The notes under the pieces are model-generated. The model was given only the letters and a program-made list of their open reading frames with translations, ran no database searches and had not been told where the DNA came from. The position numbers and the translations under genes were made by a program. Below, piece after piece: positions 26,291-36,700 of a DNA stretch of 64,000 bases. Within the stretch, counting starts at the first letter, position 1; every line of letters begins with the position of its first letter. The DNA comes from DATHKG01 sp035489435 (GTDB lineage: Bacteria; Bacteroidota; Bacteroidia; Chitinophagales; Chitinophagaceae): assembly GCA_035489435.1 (NCBI GenBank), contig DATHKG010000151.1, one strand, 5' to 3'.

Positions 26291-28678
26291 ATGTCAAAGT
26301 TCAATGGCATTGCCTTCATGGCAATCCTTTTAATATTTGCGCAACAGGGGCTTGCGCAGTCCGGTCTTGCCCAGTCCGTCCCTGGCAAGCCCGGCCTTGC
26401 CCAGGGTGGAGTGCGAGGCAAAATCCTGGATGCAGGAACAAAAGAGCCTGTACCCGGTGCCACCATCCATTGCTCACACCAGGGATGTCAGGATATTTCA
26501 GTGTCAGGTTTCAATGGTGATTTTGAATTAAAATGCACTCATTGCGAATCTGTTTCTGTTACTTCCATTGGTTACGCAACTCAGAACATTCCCGTTTCGC
26601 CTCATAAAAATATAGTTTCATTAGTCTCTTCACAGTCCATGCTTCAACAGGTTGTTGTTTCTGCCAACCGGGGCGAAGGTGTTAAGCGCTCATTAGCACC
26701 CGTCGCGATCGCTACTTTGAGTAGCAAAACTATCCAGGATAATAAGCCGACAACCCTGGACCAGGTACTGAACAAAGTAAGTGGAGTAAATATGGTTAAT
26801 CTTGGGAATGAGCAGCACCAGATGAGTATTCGTCAGCCTATGACTACAAAAAGCCTGTTCTTATATCTCGAAGATGGAATCCCCATCAGAACCACAGGCT
26901 TATACAATCACAATGCTTTACTCGAAATAAACATGGCTTCTGTGAAAAGTATCGAAGTGATCAAGGGGCCATCTTCTTCATTATACGGAAGCGAGGCTAT
27001 CGGCGGCGTTGTCAATTTAATTACAGCTGCGCCAACAGTGGTTCCTGTTTTAAAGTTGTCTTTACAAGGGAATAATATTGGTTATAAACGGGCAGATTTG
27101 TTTACCAGTATGAGTAAAGGGAAATGGGGTTTTGTTGTTAGCGGATATCATGCCGATAAAAGCAATGGTTATCTGGAATACAGTGATTTTCACAAAAGCA
27201 CATTTACTGCAAGAGTGGATTATCATTTTTCCGAAAAGACAAGTCTCTCAAATGGTATAACCTGGCTAAAATATTACAGCGATATATCAGGGGGAATAGA
27301 TAGTGCCATGTTCGCATCCAGGAGCTTTAAAAACCTTCAAACCTTTACCTATAGAAAAGTAGATGCATTCAGATATCACTCTACATTAACCCATAAATGG
27401 AACGACCGAAGCAGAACGACCTTAACAGCGTTATACCGTGATAATGCAATTGGTCAAAATCCGGCTTACCGGGTGAAAGATGATTACAGGAAGCAGGGAA
27501 ATATTTTTGTAGGACAAAAAGATGTTGCGCATGGAGAAATCAATGAAAGCAGCTTCAAAAGCTATTCTTTTATTGCTCAGCATAAGCAACAGATTAAATG
27601 GAAGAATGCTACGTTTATTGGAGGTGTAAATGTTGATCTTAGTCCATCAACATTCGATGCAAATTACATCAAAATAAAAAAGGATACTACAACTAAAAAG
27701 TATGTAAGCTATCAAAACACTGACAGCTCACTCACCGATTATTCTACAAAGCTGAATAACTATGCAGCTTTCGCAAACTTTGAATTCAGTCCCACCGAAA
27801 AATTGAGGGTTGTTGCTTCCTTAAGATACGATCTGTTTCATTATGATTTTGACAATCATCTGACGCCATCTTCCTTTAGCGGATCTCCGGATATGGTAAA
27901 TAATTTCGAACGTCTCAGTCCTAAAGTTGGATTTACATATAATTTTTCAGAACGGACCGGGGTCTATGTAAATTATAGCGAGGGTTTTGTTCCACCCCAG
28001 GTTTCTGAACTATATACAGGTGTAAAAGTTCCCAATATTGAACCATCCGTTTTCTATAATTACGAAGCCGGTGGGTGGGCGGAACTGATCAAAAATAAGT
28101 TGAGTGTCGACCTGAGTATTTACAACCTTAAAGGAACAAATGAAATCGTTTCCGTCAAGTTAGACAATGGTTCGTTCGCAAATCAAAATGCTGGTGAAAC
28201 CTCGCACAAAGGGATAGAGTTTGGATTGATGGCAACACCATCAAAAGAAATTTCTTTCCGGGTTAGCGGTGCCTATAGCGAACATCGTTTTGTGGAGTTC
28301 GTCGAAAAAGGAACTAAATACAACGGCAATCAAATGAACAATGCTCCAAACTGGATGTACAATTCAGAAATATGGTATAAACCAGGTTTCGTAAAAGGTC
28401 TGAGAATAGGTGCAGAATTACAGCATATTGGTAGTTACTATGTGGACCCTCAGAATACAGCTAAATACAAAGGATATAATGTTTTAAACCTAAGGGCAGG
28501 CTATCAGTTTAAAGGACTGGAACTATGGATAAATGTTCTTAATGCAACTGATAATTATTATTCCTATATAACTACCAAAAGTTCTTTTGGATATAGTTAT
28601 CAATTGGCCGATCCCCGAAACTTCAACTTTGGATTATCTTATGAATTCGGTAGCCTGCTTAAAACCAATAAAAAATGA
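26291..28678 (+). CDS. TonB-dependent outer-membrane receptor with Cys/His-rich N-terminal domain
   Basis: A 795-residue receptor from ATG 26291 (a TTG at 26258 would add 11 residues). After the signal peptide and a repetitive GLAQ segment comes a carboxypeptidase-regulatory-like domain that is unusual in having H60-C61, H63, C66, C82, H84 and C85 (HCSHQGC and KCTHC). The plug follows (LDQVLNKVSGVNMVNLGNEQ, IEVIKGPSSSLYGSEAIGGV), then a beta barrel ending NFGLSYEFGS. The barrel type is like siderophore/metal receptors rather than SusC. The downstream lipoprotein gene overlaps its stop by 4 bases (ATGA), so they are translationally coupled. Metal uptake, perhaps copper, is inferred. Confidence 0.85.
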   Translation: MSKFNGIAFMAILLIFAQQGLAQSGLAQSVPGKPGLAQGGVRGKILDAGTKEPVPGATIHCSHQGCQDISVSGFNGDFELKCTHCESVSVTSIGYATQNIPVSPHKNIVSLVSSQSMLQQVVVSANRGEGVKRSLAPVAIATLSSKTIQDNKPTTLDQVLNKVSGVNMVNLGNEQHQMSIRQPMTTKSLFLYLEDGIPIRTTGLYNHNALLEINMASVKSIEVIKGPSSSLYGSEAIGGVVNLITAAPTVVPVLKLSLQGNNIGYKRADLFTSMSKGKWGFVVSGYHADKSNGYLEYSDFHKSTFTARVDYHFSEKTSLSNGITWLKYYSDISGGIDSAMFASRSFKNLQTFTYRKVDAFRYHSTLTHKWNDRSRTTLTALYRDNAIGQNPAYRVKDDYRKQGNIFVGQKDVAHGEINESSFKSYSFIAQHKQQIKWKNATFIGGVNVDLSPSTFDANYIKIKKDTTTKKYVSYQNTDSSLTDYSTKLNNYAAFANFEFSPTEKLRVVASLRYDLFHYDFDNHLTPSSFSGSPDMVNNFERLSPKVGFTYNFSERTGVYVNYSEGFVPPQVSELYTGVKVPNIEPSVFYNYEAGGWAELIKNKLSVDLSIYNLKGTNEIVSVKLDNGSFANQNAGETSHKGIEFGLMATPSKEISFRVSGAYSEHRFVEFVEKGTKYNGNQMNNAPNWMYNSEIWYKPGFVKGLRIGAELQHIGSYYVDPQNTAKYKGYNVLNLRAGYQFKGLELWINVLNATDNYYSYITTKSSFGYSYQLADPRNFNFGLSYEFGSLLKTNKK

Positions 28679-29910
28679 ATCGACTTTTTATAACTACTTT
28701 TTGTATCGCAACAATTTTTATTGCTCTTATTTTATCTGCGTGTGGCGGCGATAAAAAATCTGTAAAACCATTTGCATCGAATGAAATGTTGGCGGATACG
28801 TTGCCCGGCCAATGCCCTTACCTGACTAAGGATAATAAAGGTAATACCGTGCTTTCCTGGGTAAGGATGATCAATGATTCATCCGCTGTTTTTTGTTATG
28901 CAGTATCTCCCGATGGCAAAACTTTCGGAAGTCCGATTGTAATTCCAGGCAGTGAAGACATTGAGCCCCACGGGGAAAACTTACCAAAAATTATTTTCAA
29001 AGAATCCGGTGAAGTGATTGCACTTTGGGGCACAAAAAGTACCAGCACAAAAAATAAATTCGCAGGTATGGTCTCATACACCCAATCTTTTGATGGAGGC
29101 AATACCTGGAACGCTGAAATAAAATCATTGGTGCCAGATACATCGGCAAACGATCAGCGCTATTATGATGTCGCACTGCTGCCAAATGGTGAGGTGGGTG
29201 TTATTTGGTTGGATAACAGGAAAACTAATGGTAAAGAAGGATCAGCTTTATTTTTTGCAACTACTAAAGGCAAAAAAGGTTTTGTCGGAGAAAGAAGAAT
29301 TGCTGAATCCTGTTGCCAGTGTTGTCGCACTGATCTTTTTGTAGACAGCAAAGGTGGTATTCATACATTGTACAGGGGAGTGATTAATGATAGTATCAGG
29401 GATATGGTTCATGCAGTATCTGTAGATGGTGGAAAAACATTTTCTGAACCCAAACGGATAAGTGATGATAACTGGGTGATAAATGGTTGTCCCCACACAG
29501 GACCCTCGATGACGGAAAATAAAGAGGGACTACAATTTGCATGGTTTACGGGTGGAAAAAATAAGGGTTCTTATTATGCAAGTTCAAAGGACAATGGCAT
29601 AAGTTATTCACCCCGAAACCCGGTGAGCGAGCTTGGTTCCCATCCCCAGTTAACCAGTTTCAAAAGCGGCCGGTTAGCTATTGTCTGGGATGAGATGGTA
29701 GATATCGGCAATAAATCAATCAAAAAAATTGGGATTCAAACCAGGGCAGCAGATGGGAAAAACATGGCGGCGAAATTTATTACAACAGATACGCTATCAG
29801 CGAGCTTTCCTGTAATCACAACAATAAATGAAACAAGCGCTTTAGTTGCTTATTCTCAAATGAAAGGGCGCCATAACTATATAACCTATCAACTGGTTTC
29901 CAACCAATAG
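28675..29910 (+). CDS. Sialidase-like BNR-repeat lipoprotein with CCxCC motif
   Basis: A 411-residue lipoprotein (lipobox LSAC, Cys23). It is a beta-propeller with Asp-box repeats: SFDGGNTWNAE, SVDGGKTFSEPK and SKDNGISYSP. The true sialidase active site cannot be recognised. In its place are two striking motifs: CCQCC at residues 213-217 and GCPHTGP with Cys272 and His274. These look like metal or haem ligands. The gene overlaps the TonB receptor stop by 4 bases (ATGA). I infer a surface or periplasmic partner of the receptor in a metal-related system; sialidase activity is unlikely. Confidence 0.7.
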   Translation: MNRLFITTFCIATIFIALILSACGGDKKSVKPFASNEMLADTLPGQCPYLTKDNKGNTVLSWVRMINDSSAVFCYAVSPDGKTFGSPIVIPGSEDIEPHGENLPKIIFKESGEVIALWGTKSTSTKNKFAGMVSYTQSFDGGNTWNAEIKSLVPDTSANDQRYYDVALLPNGEVGVIWLDNRKTNGKEGSALFFATTKGKKGFVGERRIAESCCQCCRTDLFVDSKGGIHTLYRGVINDSIRDMVHAVSVDGGKTFSEPKRISDDNWVINGCPHTGPSMTENKEGLQFAWFTGGKNKGSYYASSKDNGISYSPRNPVSELGSHPQLTSFKSGRLAIVWDEMVDIGNKSIKKIGIQTRAADGKNMAAKFITTDTLSASFPVITTINETSALVAYSQMKGRHNYITYQLVSNQ

Positions 29911-30047
29911 CTTCCTGCGATTGAACTTTTTTATTGTCAACGGTATTTTTATAACTTACAGAAAGAATTTCCAGGAATACAGCAGAGCCGCGAATACCCG
30001 GCAGGAATGGCGCAACCCTTCTTCATTCTATCAGTAAAATATGTTCA

Positions 30048-31622
30048 ATGCACAACCCAATGGTAGAAACCAGGAATCAATCCGTTTCAGAAAATGGTTT
30101 TGCCGGCTTTCCGGAAGTCGGATCAGAAGCTGAAATAATGATCTTCAGAAAATTGCAGGAGAAGCTTTGCCGGCAATTTGAGCATATATTCCCCGATAAG
30201 CTGGCGCCTAAAACGGTAGTGGTTATTCCGTCGCTTACTATGGATGAAGAAATACTCTCCAAAGTCAGCGGAATCAATCATTATGAGGAAAGGATGCTTT
30301 GCCTCCTGATGCTGTTGCGCATGCCGAGGACCAATGTAATCTATGTCACAAGCCAGACCATTGATCCCGTCATTATAGATTATTACCTGCATATGCTTCC
30401 GGGTATGACCGGTTATCATGCCCTTCGCAGACTGACCTTGTTAAGTTGCCATGATTCGTCTTCAAAATCGTTGACCCGCAAAATTCTTGACAGGCCAAGA
30501 TTATTAAAACGCATTCATGATCTGATTTCGGGGGACAGGGATACTCATATGGCATGTTTTAATGTGACTGCTTATGAACGGACCTTAGCCACCAGGTTAC
30601 AAATTCCCATTTTTGGGTGTGATCCTGACCTTGCTGATTTAGGGAACAAAAGTAACAGCCGAAAAATTTTCAGGGAATGTGGTTTATTAGTTCCACCTGG
30701 TTTCGAAGACCTGGGCTCTGAAGAAGATATAATTGTTTCTTTAAGCCAGTTAAAAAAACAGTATCCCCGGATTCGTAAAGCCGTAGTTAAAGTTAATGAT
30801 GGGTTTTCCGGAGAAGGTAATGCCATTTTTTCTTTTTCCGGAATTGAAAACGCAACTGATATAAAAGAATGGGTTAGCAGAAATATTCGCGAAAAACTCA
30901 AAATGGTGGCAGTTGATATTTCTTATGATTTGTTCATTATTAAATTGCGGCAGATGGGAGGAATAGTTGAAGCCTTTATTGATGGTGAAAGAAAGGAATC
31001 ACCATCCGTGCAATGCAGGATAACCCCGACGGGTATCAGTGAAATACTTTCTACGCATGACCAGGAATTAGGCGGCGAAAGCGGGCAGGTTTATATTGGT
31101 GCACAATTCCCGGCCGCAGAGGATTACGCCGTGGAGATAGGGCAGATGGGAAAGCGGGTCTCAGATGTTTTGCGGGAAAGGGGTGTGCTCGGCAGATTTG
31201 CTGTTGATTTTATTTCCGTAAAAGAAAACGATGGTTGGAAGCACTATGCTATCGAGATCAACCTGAGAAAAGGTGGGACTACGCATCCTTTTCTCATGCT
31301 TCAATTTTTAACCAATGGAACATATAATGCTGATGACGGAAAATATTATATATCCAAAGGAAATCTTACCAGGTATTATTTCACTTCAGATAATTTAAAG
31401 AGCGATAAATATATAGGTCTTACACCACATGACCTGATTGATATCGCAATGATGAACGATCTGCATTTTGATGGTACAATACAGGAAGGTGTAATGTTTC
31501 ATCTGATAGGCGCGCTGTCGCAATACGGGAAACTGGGAGTTGTTTGCGTAGGCAGCACACCTGAACGCGCAAGAGAATATTATACAAAAATTATTGCTGT
31601 GCTCGATAATGAGTGTAAATAA
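30048..31622 (+). CDS. ATP-grasp peptide ligase, PGM1-related
   Basis: A 524-residue protein. The N-terminal half (about 1-190) includes VVVIPSLTMDEEILSKVSGI and YEERMLCLLMLLRMPRTNVI; the C-terminal half is an ATP-grasp fold with AVVKVNDGFSGEGNAIFSF near residue 245, a substrate/metal-binding region around residue 390 (GRFAVDFISVKENDGW and AIEINLRKGGTTHPF). This matches the family related to PGM1, the peptide ligase of pheganomycin biosynthesis. The acidic and Asn residues of EINLRKGG are in the position of Mg ligands. No precursor peptide or other biosynthetic gene is adjacent. Substrate is unknown. ATG 30060 is an alternative start. Confidence 0.75.
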   Translation: MHNPMVETRNQSVSENGFAGFPEVGSEAEIMIFRKLQEKLCRQFEHIFPDKLAPKTVVVIPSLTMDEEILSKVSGINHYEERMLCLLMLLRMPRTNVIYVTSQTIDPVIIDYYLHMLPGMTGYHALRRLTLLSCHDSSSKSLTRKILDRPRLLKRIHDLISGDRDTHMACFNVTAYERTLATRLQIPIFGCDPDLADLGNKSNSRKIFRECGLLVPPGFEDLGSEEDIIVSLSQLKKQYPRIRKAVVKVNDGFSGEGNAIFSFSGIENATDIKEWVSRNIREKLKMVAVDISYDLFIIKLRQMGGIVEAFIDGERKESPSVQCRITPTGISEILSTHDQELGGESGQVYIGAQFPAAEDYAVEIGQMGKRVSDVLRERGVLGRFAVDFISVKENDGWKHYAIEINLRKGGTTHPFLMLQFLTNGTYNADDGKYYISKGNLTRYYFTSDNLKSDKYIGLTPHDLIDIAMMNDLHFDGTIQEGVMFHLIGALSQYGKLGVVCVGSTPERAREYYTKIIAVLDNECK

Positions 31623-31682
31623 AAAACACAATCAGGTCCGTAAATAAAAACCGCAAATTAGATCCGCAGTAAAATCCAGGTT

Positions 31683-33623
31683 TTATTGCAAATGTAAATA
31701 CATCTCCTTGTCATCAACACGCGCTATATGTGCATCAGGCACTGATCTCTCGTACTCTATATAATACATATCCAGTTCGCCGAGGTTCTTTGCATAGATC
31801 TTTCCGCGATGGCTGCATTCAAAGCGATGCTTGATAATTTCATGAGTATATGCTGAGATGTTCACCCTGCCCGGTGTACCATTGCTTTCCATGCGGCTTG
31901 CGATGTTAACAGTGCTACCCCAGATATCATAGGCATATTTCTTTTTGCCAACCACACCGGCAACAACAGGTCCTGTATGTACTCCGATCCTGATTTCCCA
32001 TGCTTCAAGTCCTTTTTCCTGCCTGGTTGAATTGTGCTGCTCTACAAAATGCTGTATTTCCATAGCAGCTTTGATCATTTTGTAAGCATGATCCGGATCT
32101 GGCGAAGGCATATTTCCGGCACACATATAAGAGTCACCTATGGTCTTGATTTTTTCAAGATCATATTTTTCCATGATGTTGTCAAAAGCCATAAAACATT
32201 CATTCAGCTCTTCAACCACATCTTCAGGGGATAATTTATCAGCGATTGAAGTGAAACCTTTGAAATCTGTGAACAGAACAGTCACTTCCTCAAAATGCCT
32301 CGGTAATGATTTGCCGCTTGTCTGTAACTCGGAAGCTACTTCTTTAGGCAGAATATTCAGCAACAGCTGTTCGATCTGATCCTTTTGTTTGTCAAGGACC
32401 TTATTGACTTTTACTTTTTGTAAATAGTTGCGGTAAATGATAAATGCAATTATAAGTATTAAGCCCAATCCAATCTGTACACCCATACGGGCCGCCTTCT
32501 CAGATTTTATTTTTGCATCCTGCAAAACAATTTCACCTTCTTTTTTCTCGAGTTCGAAGTCGAACTGCAGTTGGTTTAATTTCTTTTTTGTATCGAGATT
32601 CCAAAGTGTGTCTTTGATATCGCTATACAAGGTCCTGTACAAATAAGCATTAGCAAAATCATTCTGTTTCTGATAGGCAGCCGACATATCTTTATACAAA
32701 TCCTTTAATTCAATTTTCACGTCATCCATCTGCTGTGCAAGATCTCTTGCCTGGCTGTAATATTCTATTGCAAGCGAAGTCTTATTTTGTTTCTCATAAA
32801 CATCTGCAATTCCTCCCAGAGTGCGCATTATTTGCAGCTTGTCGTCTTCTTTTTCCGCAATGGATAAAGCTTTATTGTGATTTTCAAGAGCCAGATCATA
32901 TTTGCCTAGTTTCATATATATTTTCCCTATACCATTGTAAGCAAATGCGGCATCGGGCGTATTTTCTGCGGCTCTTAACGCTTTCCTGAAATACTCAAAA
33001 GCTTTATCATAATCGTAGTTGACAAAATATATCTCTCCAATGTTACCCACAACGCCGATGTATTCTTTCTTAAATCTGCTTCCCTCCAACCATGGAATGG
33101 CTTTTAGAAGGTAGTTGATGGCAGCAGGGTCTTCCTTATTGTGATAGATCCCACCGACATTTCCGAGTGCTGTTGCAATCCTTAAAGTATCACCGGCTTT
33201 CTCAGCAAGCTTTAAAGATTTTAGCATGTATTCGAGCGCCTTGTCATCTGCACCCTGGGTAAGATAAATGGCCCCGATGTTATTTAGCATATTTGAGATA
33301 CCAATATCCTCACCAATTTTTTCAAAGATCTCCAACGACTCGCTCCAGAAAGGCAGGGTTTCTGCATACATCCCTTTCATGTAGTACACCATTCCGATAT
33401 TCTTTAATGCCATTGCTTCCCCTTTGGGATATTGTAATTCGTGGGCAATTTCCTTCGCCTGCAAGGCCAGGCCAATGGCTTTGGCAGAATCGCTGCCGAC
33501 AAGCGTTTTACTTTCCGCGTTTAAAGCATTAACAGTTGTTGTATCCTTGTTCAGTTCCTTTTGTCCATAAGATGCAGAACCGGATACTAAAATCACCAGC
33601 AAAAAAAAGATTCTGATATTCAT
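31683..33623 (-). CDS. TPR-containing class III adenylate cyclase
   Basis: A 646-residue membrane protein: signal peptide, six to eight TPRs (about residues 40-340, such as GEAMALKNIGMVYYMKGMYA), a transmembrane helix (about 385-400, QIGLGLILIIAFIIY), a coiled linker and a class III cyclase domain (about 435-620). The catalytic pattern is complete: metal Asp in VLFTDFKGFT and GDSYM, base-specifying Lys in IKTIGDS and Asp in YDIWGS, and the Asn/Arg pair in TVNIASRME. The K/D pair predicts ATP as substrate. The TPR part is probably periplasmic and controls cAMP output. It converges with the peptide ligase gene. Confidence 0.9.
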   Translation of the reverse strand: MNIRIFFLLVILVSGSASYGQKELNKDTTTVNALNAESKTLVGSDSAKAIGLALQAKEIAHELQYPKGEAMALKNIGMVYYMKGMYAETLPFWSESLEIFEKIGEDIGISNMLNNIGAIYLTQGADDKALEYMLKSLKLAEKAGDTLRIATALGNVGGIYHNKEDPAAINYLLKAIPWLEGSRFKKEYIGVVGNIGEIYFVNYDYDKAFEYFRKALRAAENTPDAAFAYNGIGKIYMKLGKYDLALENHNKALSIAEKEDDKLQIMRTLGGIADVYEKQNKTSLAIEYYSQARDLAQQMDDVKIELKDLYKDMSAAYQKQNDFANAYLYRTLYSDIKDTLWNLDTKKKLNQLQFDFELEKKEGEIVLQDAKIKSEKAARMGVQIGLGLILIIAFIIYRNYLQKVKVNKVLDKQKDQIEQLLLNILPKEVASELQTSGKSLPRHFEEVTVLFTDFKGFTSIADKLSPEDVVEELNECFMAFDNIMEKYDLEKIKTIGDSYMCAGNMPSPDPDHAYKMIKAAMEIQHFVEQHNSTRQEKGLEAWEIRIGVHTGPVVAGVVGKKKYAYDIWGSTVNIASRMESNGTPGRVNISAYTHEIIKHRFECSHRGKIYAKNLGELDMYYIEYERSVPDAHIARVDDKEMYLHLQ

Positions 33624-33662
33624 GGTAGCACACTTTACTTAACAAATGGAATTGCTGTATTG

Positions 33663-33704
33663 AAACAGGAGAAACAGAGAGCAAACCTGTTTCTCCTGTT
33701 TTTT
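33663..33704 (-). terminator. 15-bp stem hairpin after the repeat-protease gene
   Basis: Arms AAACAGGAGAAACAG (33663-33677) and CTGTTTCTCCTGTTT (33687-33701) pair perfectly with a 9-base loop. It starts directly beyond the stop of the 33703-40005 gene on the minus strand. The T tract is better on the plus strand (33699-33704). It probably separates the protease transcript from the adenylate cyclase gene. Confidence 0.75.
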
Positions 33705-36700
33705 AAATTTTTATAAATTTAAATGTTTTGGTTCCTGCCGCCGTCCTTGCTTCGATTATATGTATGCCATTTGATAGCCCTGATACATTTATTTCATAGA
33801 TGCCTTCACTAATTTTCCTCAAAGGTGCAGCTTTCGGTTTACCCAATCCATCATAAATCCGGATATCCCTGACATTCTGCAAATCACCTTTAACCTGCAA
33901 CCTGAGTACAGAAGAAGCCGGATTAGGATAAATCATGTCAATCCTTGCTTTAGCTTCTGCTGGTTTTTCGGTTACTACTTTTGCTGCTACTACAGTTTTC
34001 GGGGCGCTCTTTAAATTGACGGCTTCATTAACCGTCAGGGTACCATCCTTGTACACTATCCGGTAATTCGAATTGAAGTAGCAACCACCGATAACTATTG
34101 GATAATCACCAGGCGGAGACTCGATTGAAGCGGTAGTACGTGGCGTAACGGCACCTGAAGATTCATCACCGGGAGTTAATACAATAACCACTGCTATTGC
34201 ATCCGTTGCATCCTGGTCGTGGAAGAGATGACCAAATTGATAGCAGGAGAACCAGTAAGATGATTGTTGGGTAATATAATAAACACCAGGTCTTGTTGGG
34301 GCCGTAAATGTTTGATTAATTAATCCTGCATGTGGTTCTGTGCCTGAAACGTCAGAACAAATATCAAAGATATTTCCAGTGAACTGATCATTCGCCATGC
34401 CGATATAGCTTTGAGTTATACAACCAGGGCAATATTGAACATAACCAGGAATAAAATCGGAGAAATAAACCTGGTTCCAGGTAGCGGTTAAAGTCAGCTC
34501 TTCACCAGGCGTTGCATGATAAACATTGGACGTTGCATTAACTAATACGTTGGTATAAGTTGTACGTCTTTCCACCTGGTCAATAACCTTGGTTGTTGGC
34601 GGGAATACAACCGGTTGACATACGTCAGACTCGGTCTCATTATATGCAAACCCATTATAAGTGACTGTTAACGGTGGATTAACTTCCCCTGGATTTTTTG
34701 TTTTGTTTTCAGCGGTTACGGACAATGGTTTCTTTGTGATCAGCACCACTGAGGCGCCATAGGTTACCTCAAAGTTCTCATTCACAAAAGCGCCCGGGAA
34801 CAAATTATGGTAGCCTGCTTCCAGCCCTGTAATCATATTCATTGAGAACATGCCGCCAACATCACCGGCCTGGAGATTGATATCGTCTTCATCAACCACT
34901 ACCATGGTTTTTGTATTGTTATTTGCACCACCTACGTCAAAGTTATTGACAAGCGCCTGCAACTGGCCATTAACTAATGCCTTCAGCTGGCCGTTCGGAT
35001 ATACCCACTCTTCACCGTTGACGATTGCTTTTAATTGGCCGTTTGCTATCGTGTAGCTATTAACTTCAGCCAGCTGTCCATTCACGATAGCTTTCAATTG
35101 TCCATTTGTAAATGGTTCGAATTGTCCGTTGACCAGTGCCTTCAGTTGTCCATTTGCGAAAATCGCAAAAGTTAATTCACCATTCACGAGTGCCATTAGC
35201 TGTCCATTTACCATAGCCAGCAGCTGACCATTGACCAGGGCTTGTAACTGACCATTTGCGATGGGAATATAAGATCCATTCACCAGTGCTTTCAATTGAC
35301 CATTTGCAAATTGCTTTACGCTTTGAACTGAGACTCCGGATCCATTTACCAAAGCTTTCAACTGGCCATTAACCAGTGCAAGTAACTGACCATTCACATA
35401 AGCTACCTGCTGACCGTTAACCAACGCCTGCAATTGTCCATTCACTATCGTAAAGCTTGTAGTTGGAACATCTGTTACTTCGCCATTCACCAATGCTTTC
35501 AGCTGGCCATTTACCAGCGCCTTTAGCTGCCCGTTCACCAACGCTTTTAGCTGGCCGTTTGCAAGCTGAAGATCCTCGGCAACTTCCAGTTCGCCGTTTT
35601 CTAAAACCATCAGCTGCCCATTTACTATTGCGAGGAGCTGACCATTTGTTAATGGTCCGATCTCTCCGTTTACGATTGCCATTAATTGGCCGTTAATCAA
35701 TGGCGTGAGTTGCCCGTTAACCAAAGCTTTTAACTGCCCATTCACCAGGGCCAACAGCTGTCCATTTACAATTGCCTGGAGCTGACCATTTACAAGCGAC
35801 ATTTCCTCGCCATTCACCAGGGCTTTTAATTGTCCGTTTGCTATTGACAGATCAACCGTAACCTCTTGCCCATTCACTATAGCCAGTAGTTGTGCGTTTG
35901 GAACTACTTCCCAGACACCGTTTACAAGTGCGAGTAACTGACCATTTAGGAAAGATATATCCGTTACATCAACAGTTACATTATTAACCAATGCTTTGAG
36001 CTGTCCGTTTACCAATGCCTTCAACTGGCCATTCACCATCGCCAACAACTGGCCATTTACCATCGGTTGAAGGTCGCCACCGGGAACCGCAGCCTCAGCT
36101 TTTCCACTTGTTAATGCTTTTACATTCAGCAATGCCCTGGCATTTTGATTTGCCAAAGCTTCTACCATAATAGATTTTGCTGAATCCGTTTTGTAATTCA
36201 ACAATGACTGCGCAGAAACGTCAACAATAAATCGTTGTTCACCAATTTGTGAAACATCAAGGTTATTTACAAGTGCCCTCAACTGGCCATTTTCCACAAC
36301 AAATTTCCTGGCATTGCGTACAGACTGGAAGCTTGCCATAGCGCTGACATTGCTAAGATCTAACGGCGCAGCCAGTGGATTAATAGCTTTAACCCCATTA
36401 AGAACAATCAGGCCGTTATCTGCCAGGTATTTTCTATGAAGTGATTTAACTTCTTCGAGGAGCTGAGGAGAATTAACTCCATTCTGATCCAGGTCGTAGG
36501 TGTACTCAATGCCAGTTAGATCGTCACCATATTTAATGACTTTATCCTTCGGAGTAATTTTCAAAGTCATTCTTTCTACTGTCAGGGTGCCTGGCGCAAA
36601 AATAAAAGTGTACTGGGCATTAAGTGGATCGTTGGCTGGCAATAGTGTGGCGCGCTCAACGGTAATTGCATATGCCCGGGGACTGCTTAGCGGCAAAGCG

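Noticed and set aside
28675..29910. True sialidase activity
   Set aside because: Asp-box repeats are present but the arginine triad and other sialidase residues are not recognisable; the cysteine motifs point to another role.
34850..35696. Plus-strand open frames opposite the NGQL array
   Set aside because: They mirror the repeat DNA of the real minus-strand gene and have no domain or start context.
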